Assembly: GCA_965207755.1 (NCBI GenBank)
Contig: OZ242297.1
Coordinates: 62,001-126,000 of the forward strand
Reading direction: 5' to 3'
From: Aldehydirespirator sp028819505
GTDB taxonomy: Bacteria > Actinomycetota > Acidimicrobiia > Acidimicrobiales > Aldehydirespiratoraceae
Length of the DNA stretch: 64,000 nucleotides
How positions within the stretch are numbered: the first letter of the stretch is position 1; each line of letters opens with the position of its first letter. Shown here one piece after another: positions 18,400 to 27,767 of this stretch. The notes beneath the pieces were generated by a model, which saw nothing but the letters and a program-made list of their open reading frames with translations, ran no database searches and was not told the DNA's origin. The translations under genes and the position numbers were made by a program.

Positions 18400-19866
18400 A
18401 TGGCCACGCCAGAAGTGCTGGTCGGGCACACTTGGCTGCCGCTCAGCCGGGACTCCGGCTGTCCGCGGGTGCCGGAGTCCTCCACGCTCAAAATGAGGGG
18501 CTTCGGCAGCGGCGAGACCGCCGTGTTGGGCCTGCTGGAAGTCAGAGCTGACTCCTCCGGTCGGATCGAGACGCGATTGAGCAGTCGTTCGGAACTGCGC
18601 GGCCATCTCGGCGTCGTGGAGGTCGCACGCGAGTCGGGTGAGACTGCAGGCGAGTTCGAGATCGTTGCTGACAAGATGAGCGAGGACGCATTCCAGACTC
18701 TGCGATCGGCTCTTGAGGGGATGTGGGCGGGACTCATATTCGATCCCGACGGCTCCATCAGGCTTCGTGGCCGGATGCCTTCTCCCGCCGAGTTGTGGCG
18801 TGCCATCGAGAAACCGGTTAGAGACATCGCCGTCGAGCCGAGATCGGTCCTGACTCGTGGGGAGGGAGTCAGACGGCTGGAGGCAGTTCGGAGGCCATCA
18901 GAGCTAACGGCCAGCGTCATTCGGGCCTCAGCCTCCCTGGCTCGCAGAGTTGGAGGCCATGACGATGTGCCATCAGATCCGGCCGCATCTGAAAGCCAGG
19001 CCGTGCTAGCTCAGCGACCGGGACGCAGCAGCATCATGTTCCGCGAGGTCGCCATACCGGAGAATGCGCTCGTCGCCGAAGCGCTTCGCCGCTTGGCTTC
19101 CTACGCCCGGCGCCAGCCTGACGGGCTGGAGATCGCCACTCGCGCCAATCGGGTGCTCAGGAACCACCCATTCACCTCATGCCGCACCCTCCACGGAGGT
19201 GTCGAGGCAGCCCGCGTGCGAACCCTGCACGACCCTCGCTACCGGCAGGTCGACCAAGTACTGAGAGTGCTCGACCGGCCCGAAGCCCACGCGACCGAAG
19301 GACCGGGCGAAGCTCGGCTCGGAGTCAAAGGGATAAGCCGTCTCTACGAATACTGGGTATTCCTCCAAGTGCTCGACGCTTGCAGGCAGCGATACGGACT
19401 ACCGATTGAGCCGGGCTTCGAGATCTTGGGCCGCAGAACCGTCGCCGGGACTACCCGACTGGAGATACCACGAGGAGCAACGGTTCGCTTCAAGGGCGGA
19501 GTGCATGTCGCCTTCGAACCACTCATCACCTCTAGCGGACACGACTGGCAGGGACTCGAGAACGTGCCGCATCCCGACCAAAAGATAGCTCAAACCGTGA
19601 TCACGCCCGATGTTGTCGTCCTACGCCTCGGGCCGACCCCTGCAGCGGTGGTATTCGATGCAAAGTACGTGGGCCGGCATTGGGTGGAATTTGAAGCCGC
19701 CAGAATCCACTCCCGTTACTCCCGAATCCGCTGGCAAGGCAAGCCAGTCGTGCGTCATGTCCTGGCCGCCCACCCCCACAGCGGCATCGATTACATGTGG
19801 GCCGGATATGGCTCCGTGCCCATGATCCCCGGAAACTCAGCAGACCTAACCGAACTCTTGCCATGA
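18400..19866 (+). CDS. McrC-like nuclease subunit (DUF2357 + PD-(D/E)XK)
   Basis: 488 aa. The N-terminal half is beta-rich. The middle carries helices around LVAEALRRLASYARR, and the LYEYWVFLQVL motif is typical of DUF2357/McrC proteins. The nuclease core follows as TPDVVVLRLG ... AAVVFDAKYV, giving the PD...DxK arrangement with an Ala-Lys end. It starts four bases after the McrB-like stop, so the two form one operon. In McrBC the McrC subunit both stimulates the GTPase and cuts DNA; the same is inferred here. The motif is intact. The gene is followed by 250 bases without a gene. Confidence 0.82.
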   Translation: MATPEVLVGHTWLPLSRDSGCPRVPESSTLKMRGFGSGETAVLGLLEVRADSSGRIETRLSSRSELRGHLGVVEVARESGETAGEFEIVADKMSEDAFQTLRSALEGMWAGLIFDPDGSIRLRGRMPSPAELWRAIEKPVRDIAVEPRSVLTRGEGVRRLEAVRRPSELTASVIRASASLARRVGGHDDVPSDPAASESQAVLAQRPGRSSIMFREVAIPENALVAEALRRLASYARRQPDGLEIATRANRVLRNHPFTSCRTLHGGVEAARVRTLHDPRYRQVDQVLRVLDRPEAHATEGPGEARLGVKGISRLYEYWVFLQVLDACRQRYGLPIEPGFEILGRRTVAGTTRLEIPRGATVRFKGGVHVAFEPLITSSGHDWQGLENVPHPDQKIAQTVITPDVVVLRLGPTPAAVVFDAKYVGRHWVEFEAARIHSRYSRIRWQGKPVVRHVLAAHPHSGIDYMWAGYGSVPMIPGNSADLTELLP

Positions 19867-20120
19867 GGTGACGTAGAAAGGCGACAGTTCCGGCGGTGGA
19901 GACCCTGCCGTGCATACGCGGAGAGCCCCCAAAAACGCGGAGAGCCGATAAAGCACTCATTAGCCATAGCTTACGCGGCGAGAATCCGGGACCGAGAATC
20001 TAGCCACGGTAGGAGTGGACCTCAGCGCCTGCTGTCCTCCACGCCACCAGGTTCACCGTGCGTCCGAGGCGGTTGATCTCACCTCAAGGCCCGCGCCCGT
20101 CATGTGCGGCCACACCGGGC
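19867..20120. other. Intergenic region between McrC-like and PIN genes
   Basis: No gene is seen in these 254 bases between convergent genes. A short direct repeat (ACGCGGAGAGCC at about 19916 and 19939) is present. The convergent layout calls for a terminator, but no clear hairpin-plus-T-run is visible. Confidence 0.4.
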
Positions 20121-20642
20121 CTACGGGTCTTCTTGCTCTTTCACTTTGAGGAGGGTGATTCCGCAGTAGCCGAGAAACGTGCGTATTCCACAGTAATCAA
20201 GGGCCAGTCGGCCGCACGCGGTGGCTATCGAGATACTTGTCTTGTCGACGATGTCCTCGGTCACGATGCAGACCGTGTGGCCTTCGCCCTTGACGTGAAG
20301 CGCAAGGGCTAAGACCCATGGGTCTGCGTCTTCGCCGGGCTTGTTCACGTCCACCACGTCAGGAGCAACCGACATGACTCTTGCAATGTGCTCGTAGCCC
20401 GCGTCCAAAGTGTGTTTAAGGTTCGCTCGAACGCCAGGTGCCCAAGCGCCAGGGAGGTCCGGGTGCGCGATGTCGCTCATTTCCTTGATCACTTGCCGCG
20501 GTAGGGCGATCCGCCCGTCGACGACCATCTGTTCAAGTTGCTTGAAGGCGTCCCATTGATTGCTCACCGACACGATCTTCTTCGCCTTAATCAGAGCAGA
20601 CGAATCAATGATCCAAACCCCAACGTCATCGTCAGGGTTCAT
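20121..20642 (-). CDS. PIN-like domain protein (DUF4411 type)
   Basis: 173 aa. WIIDSSALIKAKK gives the first acidic strand of a PIN fold, DADPWVLALAL a later Asp, and HTVCIVTEDI the strand before the last acidic position. This order fits the DUF4411 PIN-like family, usually paired with an XRE/ImmA protein. PIN proteins are metal-dependent RNases, so a toxin-like role is inferred. The start overlaps the end of the upstream ImmA/IrrE gene by 11 bases, so the two are co-translated. Confidence 0.8.
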   Translation of the reverse strand: MNPDDDVGVWIIDSSALIKAKKIVSVSNQWDAFKQLEQMVVDGRIALPRQVIKEMSDIAHPDLPGAWAPGVRANLKHTLDAGYEHIARVMSVAPDVVDVNKPGEDADPWVLALALHVKGEGHTVCIVTEDIVDKTSISIATACGRLALDYCGIRTFLGYCGITLLKVKEQEDP

Positions 20643-21792
20643 CCAACAAGCCCTTCAGATCGTCGAGTTGGCCTGTCTTGAGTTGGAGGTAGTCCGCAAG
20701 ATCCCGTGTCGTGAGACGGCCCCGGTCAGCGGCGGCAAAGAGAGTACTGGGCAACCGCTCCCCAAATTGGGTAACCCGCTTCTCGAAGGCAGGCTGGCCA
20801 CCACCCCCGCCGCCCGAGGAGTCATTCCAGTCTATTGCGGCGAGATGCGCGGCCACCGCCGGATACAGCGACGGTTCAGCGAGCCCAACTTCTTGGAGCC
20901 GAATCGCGGTGGCTCGCGTGCTCACAGAGAACCTATTGGCGATAAGCCGTGCTGTATCGGGGCAGTCAGTCGGGGAGGCGACCGTCACGCCATAGCTTCC
21001 AGCAACCGTCTTCAGGCTGCCTTCAGGAAGGAGAAACGCTGCCGCGAATCGCTCACACCACCTCTCAACGGGCCCATCTTGTTGACCCGGAATCACAAAG
21101 CTCTGGCAGGCAGCGTCCGTACGTGTCAGCAGATGGGCGACCTCGTGGAAGAGTGTGAAGATCCGAGCGGTCGGGTGGTACGCGGTGTTGACTGCGACCA
21201 AGGGCGCGTAATCGTCCCACGCTCCGAATCCCCGGATGTTGTTCTTGCCCATCGTGAGCTGCATGACTAGGATTCCCTGGTTCTCAAGGTGAACACGCCA
21301 TGAACGAAACGCTTCCGAGGCGCTCGCCCACGCGAACTGCTCACTAGCCGAGATGCCCGACTGCGAGCGCTCAACTACCCCAATCTCGACTGGATCTTGG
21401 CTCGGTCGGTACTGACGCAAGCGAACCTCGGGCGAGCCCTCGTCACGAAGGACCCAAGAGGTCACCTCCTGCAGCCTGCGCGCCCTCCGAATCTGGCGGG
21501 CTTCCACGGAGCCGAGGGTACGATTCCCAAGAGCTGGGGCACTGCGGAGAGTCGTCGGCATCCCCGCCTCAACCGGTGGCTTGGGGAGGAAGAAGAGCGC
21601 CGATGGGCGCTTCAAGACGCCTACGAGCTTGCTGAACTGGCCTCTCGTGGGACGCGACTCCGCAGCCTCCCAGGCTCTGATCCATGCCACTGCCACATTC
21701 GCACGCTCGGCAAGCTCGCCCTGCGTGAGACCAGCCTCTTCACGAGTCCAAGCGAGAACCTGTGCAGTGATCGGTACGGTCTTGTCTGCCAT
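20632..21792 (-). CDS. XRE-HTH + ImmA/IrrE-family metallopeptidase
   Basis: 386 aa from the ATG at 21792; an upstream ATG at 21813 is in frame. Residues about 10-65 are an XRE helix-turn-helix (AGLTQGELAERANV). A zinc-peptidase motif, FHEVAHLL, lies near residue 225 with a downstream ERFAAAFLLPEG, as in ImmA/IrrE proteins. Such proteins regulate or degrade partner repressors and antitoxins. Here the partner is the overlapping PIN gene. A glycine run (SSGGGGGG) near residue 340 links to a C-terminal helical part. The most likely role is the regulator/antitoxin half of a PIN pair. Confidence 0.83.
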   Translation of the reverse strand: MADKTVPITAQVLAWTREEAGLTQGELAERANVAVAWIRAWEAAESRPTRGQFSKLVGVLKRPSALFFLPKPPVEAGMPTTLRSAPALGNRTLGSVEARQIRRARRLQEVTSWVLRDEGSPEVRLRQYRPSQDPVEIGVVERSQSGISASEQFAWASASEAFRSWRVHLENQGILVMQLTMGKNNIRGFGAWDDYAPLVAVNTAYHPTARIFTLFHEVAHLLTRTDAACQSFVIPGQQDGPVERWCERFAAAFLLPEGSLKTVAGSYGVTVASPTDCPDTARLIANRFSVSTRATAIRLQEVGLAEPSLYPAVAAHLAAIDWNDSSGGGGGGQPAFEKRVTQFGERLPSTLFAAADRGRLTTRDLADYLQLKTGQLDDLKGLLDEP

Positions 21793-21842
21793 ATAACTCT
21801 GCGAATCACGCAACCGGGTTGGCGGCTACACGGAGTTCGGTG

Positions 21843-22290
21843 CCTTGACGTCCAAGAGTCCTGAGGGGCGGCCGACGGTCCATGGCGACAGCGCCTACGG
21901 CAGCGGCGAGTTCCAGGGGCTGCTGCAGCGGAGCCGCGTCAACTCGAGGTGCCGCACCCAGCCGGCGCGCGCTCCGGGGGGCCGCTTCGCCAAGGACCGC
22001 CTCGACGTCGACTTGGCCCGCGGCACAGTCACCCGCGCCGACGGGGACAGCTCGGACACGGCCCGCTCCGGGCGGGCGTGCGCAGGCTGCGAGTTGCGAG
22101 ACCTCTGCACCGGCGCCGCCGGCGGGCGCAGCGTGCGCGTCGGCGGCCACGAGGCGGCCCTCGCCCGCCAACAGGACCCCCGCTGGAGAGCCGACTGCCG
22201 CGCCGTGCGTCCCAAAGCCGAACGCGAGTTCGCGCACCTGATGCGCCGAAGACACGGCGGCCGGCGCGCCCGCCGCCGCCCCACACCGCC
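21843..22290 (+). mobile_element. IS1182-family transposase C-terminal fragment
   Basis: The plus frame reads GDSAYGSGEFQGLL, then GGRFAKDRLDVDLARGTVT, then CAGCELRDLCT, ending in EFAHLMRRRHGGRRAR. This is the C-terminal half of IS1182-type (DDE_Tnp_1 with zinc-ribbon) transposases. The N-terminal catalytic part is missing and the left border falls just upstream of the ImmA/IrrE gene. Nonfunctional. Confidence 0.72.
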
Positions 22291-22487
22291 TGAAACACCC
22301 ACACCGCCCAGACCCAGACCGCCGCCAGAGCCGCCATGGTCTCGCCACCCCACGACCCCGCCAACACCCCCCATTTGGCACCAGCCACCTAGCGCCGCTT
22401 GACTGCTCCGACGCGAGATCCAATTCTCCCGTGCTGCCTTCGACGCTGGTCATTCGCGACTCCACAGCGACCAACCTAGCCCTGATC

Positions 22488-23906
22488 TGTCGGCGACCAT
22501 GAGATCCTGCCCGGTGGCGGCCAGCAGGACTGCCCGCGTTGAAGTCCATGTCCCGTCGGGGTCCACCTCGGCGGGGTGCTCCTGCTACTCGAATGGCCGG
22601 TCACCACGACCGAAACCATTGAGCGGGAGGAGCAGGTGAAGTCTCGCGAGGAAATCATGAACATGTTGGAAGCGTTCGACCTGACCGGGTCGTTCAGGGA
22701 TGCCGGCGAGCTGGCCGGGGTGTCCCATCACACCGTTGCCGCCTATGTGGCCAGGCGCGACGCCCGCGAGCCGACTGGCGTCGGGCCACAGCGCAGGGAG
22801 CGGATCATCGATCCGTGGATGGGCAAAGTCGACGAGCGCGTCGAGCGGTCCCACGCGAAGATCCGCGCCGACCGGGCCTTTGACAAGCTCAAGGCGTTGG
22901 GATTCGAGGGCTCGGAGCGCACGGTGCGCCGAGCGGAGGTGGAGGCCAACTGTCGCCGTGGCCGTCGGCGGGTGTGTCGGCCGTGGATGCCTGAGCCGGG
23001 GATGTGGGCGCAGTGTGACTGGGGCGCGGGACCGGTCATCGCCGGGCGAAGGACGAGTCTGTTCTGCGCGTGGTTGGCGTGGTCGAGGTTCCAGGTGGTG
23101 GCGCCGACCCGGGACCGCGCTCTGGTGACGGTGATCGGCTGTGTGGACCGGGCCATGCGGGTCTTCGGCCGCGCGCCGACGTATTGGTTGACCGACAACG
23201 AGCGCACCGTCACGATCGACCACGTCGCGGGGATCGCTGTGCACCATCCGGAGATGTCAGCGGCCATTACGGGATCACGGTGGCGGCGTGTGTGCCGGCA
23301 GACCCGAGTCCAAAGGCGGCTCGGAAGCGACGGTGAGGGTCGCCAAGGCCGATCTAGTGCCCACCGACGCCAACTTGCGCAGCACTACACCAGCTGGGCC
23401 GAGCTGGCCGAGGCCTGCGACGCGTGGGCGGCCCACATCAACAGCCGCGAGCATCGCGTGACCCGACGGCCGCCAGCGGAGATGCTCGCTGAGGAACAGC
23501 AACGGCTTCACCGGCTGCCCGAGACCCCTACACGACGGTGTTCGGCGAGACCCGCAAAGTCGCCTGGAGCTCCACGATCAGCTTCGGCGGGGTGACCTGC
23601 TCGGTCCCGCACACCCTGGTCGATGAGACGGTGCGGGCGCGCATCGACGGCGACTGCATCGTCGTGGTGCACCGCGCGCCCTCAGGCCCCGTCGAGGTCG
23701 CCCGCCACCAGCGTTGCACGCCCGGGCGTCCGATGATCGACGACGCCCACTACCCGCCGCGCCCGACAGGGCCCCTCGGACTCCGGCCGAACCCACCGCC
23801 AGAAAGGCAGTGACCCCACTGACCAACTGAACGGTCGGCAGAACACCTGGCCGCCAGCGGGCAATTCTGCTGGCCGCCACCGGGCAGATCCCACTGGCCG
23901 TTGACA
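22488..23906 (+). mobile_element. IS21-family element lacking istB, with both ends
   Basis: 1419 bp. The left end at 22488 reads TGTCGGCGACCATGAGAT then CCTGCCCGGTGGCGGCCAGC. The right end at 23906, read on the minus strand, is TGTCAACGGCCAGTGGGAT then CTGCCCGGTGGCGGCCAGC. Only a degraded istA lies between; istB, about 750 bp in complete members, is missing. The right end carries extra GGCGGCCAG repeats, usual for IS21 termini. A solo copy of the same end is at 47240. Confidence 0.78.
22636..23813 (+). pseudogene. istA-type IS21 transposase, frameshifted
   Basis: A GTG at 22636 with GGGAGGAGC before it starts an HTH (FRDAGELAGVSHHTVAAY) and the DDE core (WAQCDWGAG, YWLTDNERTV). The frame shifts near 23265 (the correct sequence HYGITVAACVPADP is in another frame), returns near 23385, and shifts again near 23530 (GETRKVAWSSTISFGGVTC). 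At least three indels make it nonfunctional. Confidence 0.8.
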
Positions 23907-24557
23907 AAGTCGAGCCTCGCTGCCATAACTGTGGCCTCCACCGGTCGGATGCTTGTGGCGCGACCGGCCATCATGGCCGATCACTTGCATCCACCGGCGG
24001 AATCCGCCCTCCAACCAACCCCACCAACTAGCCATTCAGGTCACAGCTAGGGCTACCTGCTTGAGTTCCTCCACGCAGTCTCCGGTACACCCGGCGTCGT
24101 CCGGCACGCGCTTGGCATGCACGGTTCAGATCGTACGGACTCCGAGGTTCCAAGGGGAGCGCTTCCCCTCCTCCACAAGGACCGGTAGAGTTCGCCCAGC
24201 TAGGAGCGCATGTAGGATCAGACCGCGAATGACGACTCAAGGGACAGGTGACTTGGAGGCCAGACCAATTCTTCATTGCCTGACGTCGACGATGCACGAC
24301 AAGAGGCGCTCGCGGCCCTGCTTGCCCCGCGCCGCCCCGCGAGGCAAGATCTCAGAGAGTTCCTCATCGATACGCCGTAGGCAATCAACGGCTTGTCACG
24401 GCCTCGGTCAGCCCGGGCCGCGTCGTGACGTTCAAAGCCCCCAGAACTCGGAGTTGCTTCGCCTGACGCTTAGCAATCAGGGCCGCTCTGCTTGTCTAGT
24501 GACTCGGCAGCCAAATCGGACATCACGATCTCCATCAGTGCTGAGCGAACGAACACA
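23907..24557. other. Gene-free stretch
   Basis: About 650 bases with no protein that can be supported on either strand. The frames are short and compositionally random. The last 100 bases, with falling GC, should contain the promoter of the DUF4365 operon. Confidence 0.4.
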
Positions 24558-25079
24558 ATGAGCATTCAACCTGTTGATGCAGCGACATTCTCGACGTGCA
24601 TGGAACAACTGCAAGAGGGCTACGTGTTTTCCGTCGCAGCAACCGCTGGCTGTCTTGTAGAGACGGTCCAGCGTGATATTCTCGGGCTTGATGTCAGGTT
24701 CATACGACAGCGAGGATCGAACCTTGAGGAGACGAGCCTTCATGCGCAACTGAAGAATACAACCACAATATCGCCAGATCTGAACAAGCCCACGTTTCCA
24801 TTCAAGTTCAAGCAGCGACGCCATTTCGATCATCTGACAAAGCAACGATCAACAATCAAGGCAATTCTCATTGTCATGGTCACGGATCCCGACCAATCTA
24901 GGTGGTCTGACGGAGACCACAATTCTCTGTCTGTACGCAAGTGCTGTTACTGGGCGAACATCGAGGGTCATAATTCTCAAGCCACTTATCCGACCGTTCA
25001 AGTACCTATTGGACAGACTTTCTCACCTGTTGCCCTAAACGACATTCTGGATCGCATCGAGATAGGCCAGTCCCCATGA
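24558..25079 (+). CDS. DUF4365-like protein (PD-(D/E)XK-like motif)
   Basis: 173 aa from the ATG at 24558; a start at 24492 is also in frame. An N-terminal helix (QLQEGYVFSVAATAGC) is followed by GLDVRFIRQ and LHAQLKNT, an Asp ... QxK pattern that resembles the nuclease core seen in DUF4365 proteins. Base composition is clearly lower in GC than the flanking IS DNA, a sign of recent arrival. The stop overlaps the next start as ATGA, so the two are one translational unit. Function unknown; a nuclease-type defence component is inferred. Confidence 0.6.
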   Translation: MSIQPVDAATFSTCMEQLQEGYVFSVAATAGCLVETVQRDILGLDVRFIRQRGSNLEETSLHAQLKNTTTISPDLNKPTFPFKFKQRRHFDHLTKQRSTIKAILIVMVTDPDQSRWSDGDHNSLSVRKCCYWANIEGHNSQATYPTVQVPIGQTFSPVALNDILDRIEIGQSP

Positions 25080-26356
25080 GTCATTCCGATGAGCAAACGC
25101 CCGACGACGATGACCCGACTCATCTCGAACCTGCCGATGCTCTGCGCTCCGGCAATCTCTCCAGCATGGTCGAGAGCACCCACCCGCACCGCCTCCTAAC
25201 GCTGATGAGAAACAGTGGCTGGCGCGATGTAGGCCACCGGCCGAATAGCTACACGCGCTTGCAGCGAACCAGTTCAGCCAGCCATCAAGGCACCTCAGTG
25301 ATTGTCCCACTCGATCGGGATGCCAGCGACTTCTCTCTCCTGATGGCTGCTGCCCTCGAGACCATCCGCAGGATGTGGCCGAGCACATGGCAGCGATCCA
25401 TCGAACCGTTTCTTGGCCTAGAAGCCGCGGATGTGTTCAGCTTTCGCAAAGAAACGGCGGCCCCGCGCGGTCTGATCGCCTGGAACGAGGGTAGAGACTT
25501 GATTGAGAGCGCTCGCATGACTCTCGTCGCAGGTGCAAAAGCCTATCTTGAACCGTCGCGGCACTTTTCCAATCGGTTTGGCCAGTTTGCGAATCGTTAC
25601 GTGGACCAAATTTTGATGGGGCAATCAGGTACGGGTAGCTATATTGTGACGGCCGTCGCTCCAGCAGAAGCAGAGGTACCGATTGGCAAGTCTGTTGAAT
25701 CAACGAAAGCAAAGAGCGGTATTCATGCGGCACGCGCCCGCGAGGTAACCGCATCTGTAATCCGCGCCCTTAAGGCCACGACGGACGCCCTCGATCACTA
25801 CAAGTTATCGAAATCAATGACCGGGTTCATGGATCAAGTCGAGAGCGGTATTTCATACGAACTTGTGGTGGCACTCCGAAACATCGCACAAGGAGGAGAC
25901 CAGAGCGACATCACAGTCAGTCTTGCTCCTCTCAACCAAACCCTCTTTGATGATGAGCCTAGCATTCATAACTTCGGACTATCTGGGGGAGACACTAGTG
26001 TACTGGAGCATGCCTCCGTTCAACTCTTGGCGGAAACGCAGAAGGAGCGCGTCACCGTTGAGGGCAGAGTTCATCTACTTACCAAAAAGGAGGCGGCTGG
26101 TCCCGGCGTGGTCGGCGTGGATGACGGTGCCCACCGTTATCGCGTCCGCCTCGGCTCCGATGAGGAGTATCACGAGGCTGTGATGGCCCATGACGAAGAC
26201 CGCACAATCACGGTCGAAGGCGAGCTGTCGCGCGAGGGATCCCTCAGGTGGCTCTACGGTGCCGGTCTGTTGACCGGCCAAGCCTGCGCTCTTCGCCGAT
26301 CCATCTCCGACACCAGCCAGATACAGATTGGATTCCCGGAGGAGCAGCCGGGCTAG
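25076..26356 (+). CDS. Unknown 426-aa partner of DUF4365-like protein
   Basis: Not recognised. Visible features are an acidic N-terminus (residues 1-40), an alpha-beta middle with SVIVPLDRDASDFSLLM near residue 80, a helical region (AREVTASVIRALKATTDAL) near 220-240, and a C-terminal beta-rich region (VTVEGRVHLLTKKEA ... RTITVEGELSREG) that may be a small OB- or SH3-like fold. It is coupled to the upstream gene by an ATGA overlap. An ISL3 scar begins straight after its stop, but the end looks natural. It could be a sensor or DNA-binding partner. Confidence 0.6.
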   Translation: MSHSDEQTPDDDDPTHLEPADALRSGNLSSMVESTHPHRLLTLMRNSGWRDVGHRPNSYTRLQRTSSASHQGTSVIVPLDRDASDFSLLMAAALETIRRMWPSTWQRSIEPFLGLEAADVFSFRKETAAPRGLIAWNEGRDLIESARMTLVAGAKAYLEPSRHFSNRFGQFANRYVDQILMGQSGTGSYIVTAVAPAEAEVPIGKSVESTKAKSGIHAARAREVTASVIRALKATTDALDHYKLSKSMTGFMDQVESGISYELVVALRNIAQGGDQSDITVSLAPLNQTLFDDEPSIHNFGLSGGDTSVLEHASVQLLAETQKERVTVEGRVHLLTKKEAAGPGVVGVDDGAHRYRVRLGSDEEYHEAVMAHDEDRTITVEGELSREGSLRWLYGAGLLTGQACALRRSISDTSQIQIGFPEEQPG

Positions 26357-26742
26357 CATGGCTTCGCGCGTTTCAGGTCGTGTGAGTGTGTCGAGCAGCG
26401 CCCAGTTGGGCTTGCCGGCGTAGAGCGGGACGCGGATCCGGTAGTTGGCGAAGTCAGTGCCTGCGCGGAAACGTGGGGAGCGGGGTGGTTGAGGGTCAGC
26501 TTGCCGACCCTCAGAGCCATCTACGACATCGACGACGCCGAAGTGGGCGCCGCCACCGTGAACCAACTCGCCTGAGATCTTCAAGACCCCGGCCTGCCCC
26601 CGAGATCAACCGGCTCGGACGCACCCTGTGGACCTGGCGGCACCAGATAGCCAACTGGCACACCGCCCGAGTCACCAACGCCGCCAACGAAGCCGCCAAC
26701 AACCTGATGACACGCGTCAAACGCGTCGCGTTCGGGTACTGA
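26357..26742. mobile_element. Scrambled ISL3 scar
   Basis: Three pieces lie side by side. On the minus strand, 26350-26460 encodes the ISL3 C-terminus FANYRIRVPLYAGKPNWALL. Bases 26463-26498 are the ISL3 end (GTGGGGAGCGGGGTGGTTGA). On the plus strand, 26503-26742 encodes the preceding C-terminal segment (EINRLGRTLWTWRHQIANW, TRVKRVAFGY) with an in-frame stop and a frameshift. Pieces that should be continuous are inverted relative to each other, so an inversion or nested insertion took place. Confidence 0.65.
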
Positions 26743-26940
26743 CTTCATCAGTCAGATAGCTATTCTCCCAGGGGCGTGGCGGGGGCTTGGACGTTGTCGC
26801 GATGTCGGCTACCTTCAGCGGTTCTTCCAACTCCACCTGCTCACAACGCTCTCCGGGCATGAACTGCCCGCCACCGGGGCCTTTGCCTCTGCGTCGGATT
26901 GGCATACGTAGAGAATGCCGTACGGCGCAGCGTCACGGGT

Positions 26941-27363
26941 CTATCTCTTGGAGGCAGCCTCTTGAATGTCGCGGTTCAGCGTTTCCGCGGTCGCGAGGAA
27001 CTTGTCCAGCCACTCCGCTGTAATCCACATCACTGTCTGCGGTCGGTTCTTGGCCTTGACGTCATGCCGGTAGAGCCGCTCGGATGAACCTCCATCTCGG
27101 TTGTCCGTTGCCGGGTGGGAGTGGGCGAGATGGTTGCGCTCCGTCACGAACGCCTTGTACCGCTCGGCCAGTGCCTCCAACTTGGGGTCACCCTTCCACG
27201 CTTCCGTCAAGTCTCTGCTGACCTCCCCTGGAGTAGCGCCCGACAGCACGCTCAGGTCTTTGCCGGTGGCGTAGTGAACGGCGTAGATGACGCCCCACTC
27301 CACATACTGAAACCAGTAGTGAGCAAAGCCGAGCTTCAACAGATACTCGTCATCAGGCTTCAT
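26941..27363 (-). CDS. HEPN-like protein with RNxxxH motif
   Basis: 140 aa, mostly helical. The key motif ERNHLAHSHP matches the R-x4-H pattern (RNxxxH) of HEPN ribonucleases. The start overlaps the stop of the kinase-like frame as ATGA. HEPN proteins cut RNA in many toxin-antitoxin and abortive-infection systems; that role is inferred only from the motif and setting. It is the last gene of a three-gene overlapping operon. The name HEPN needs a structural comparison, as some non-nuclease helical proteins share such a motif. Confidence 0.55.
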   Translation of the reverse strand: MKPDDEYLLKLGFAHYWFQYVEWGVIYAVHYATGKDLSVLSGATPGEVSRDLTEAWKGDPKLEALAERYKAFVTERNHLAHSHPATDNRDGGSSERLYRHDVKAKNRPQTVMWITAEWLDKFLATAETLNRDIQEAASKR

Positions 27364-27767
27364 CGTGCGGGAACTGCAAGTCTTGCTCGTAGGTCAGGTT
27401 TGGGTGAGGTCGCTGAGCAAGAACTCGGATACGGTTTCGGTCTCGCGTCATTGTTTACCTTGAGGACAAATGGGTGGTCAATCTTGCTGAGGAACTTGTA
27501 CTCTCGCTTCTGATATGGACTCTTTCTTGCGGTTTCAATGATGAGCCTAGTGTGCTCGCTCCTGCTGGGTTCATCGAATCTTGCTTGGCGAAGTTGATAG
27601 AACGGCACGAATAGCTTGATGACGCGGTTATCGCCGTGACGCTGATGCGAGATACGGTAGACCTCTCCTGAATTGCCGCCACCCAGGAGTTCGATTACCT
27701 CATACTCGCTCTGGTAGACATAGTCCCCTACGGCTAGAATCCCGCCACCGCCAAGACCACCGCTCAT
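27360..27767 (-). CDS. Protein-kinase N-lobe, truncated
   Basis: 135 aa. YEVIELLGGGNSGEVYRIS is a Ser/Thr kinase glycine-rich loop, and RVIKLF supplies the ATP-binding Lys. FLSKIDHPFVLKV corresponds to the end of the N-lobe. After that the sense fades (DARPKPYPSS...) and no catalytic HRD or DFG motif appears, so most of the kinase domain is deleted or it is a minimal regulator. It overlaps both neighbours by ATGA, so coupling survived the deletion. The GGGGI start region is preceded by the 105-aa gene. Confidence 0.6.
   Translation of the reverse strand: MSGGLGGGGILAVGDYVYQSEYEVIELLGGGNSGEVYRISHQRHGDNRVIKLFVPFYQLRQARFDEPSRSEHTRLIIETARKSPYQKREYKFLSKIDHPFVLKVNNDARPKPYPSSCSATSPKPDLRARLAVPAR

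Noticed and set aside
26717..26905. 62-codon minus frame with a GGGQF motif
   Set aside because: It resembles small mobile-DNA peptides but has no ribosome site and overlaps the ISL3 scar; support is too weak to list as a gene.
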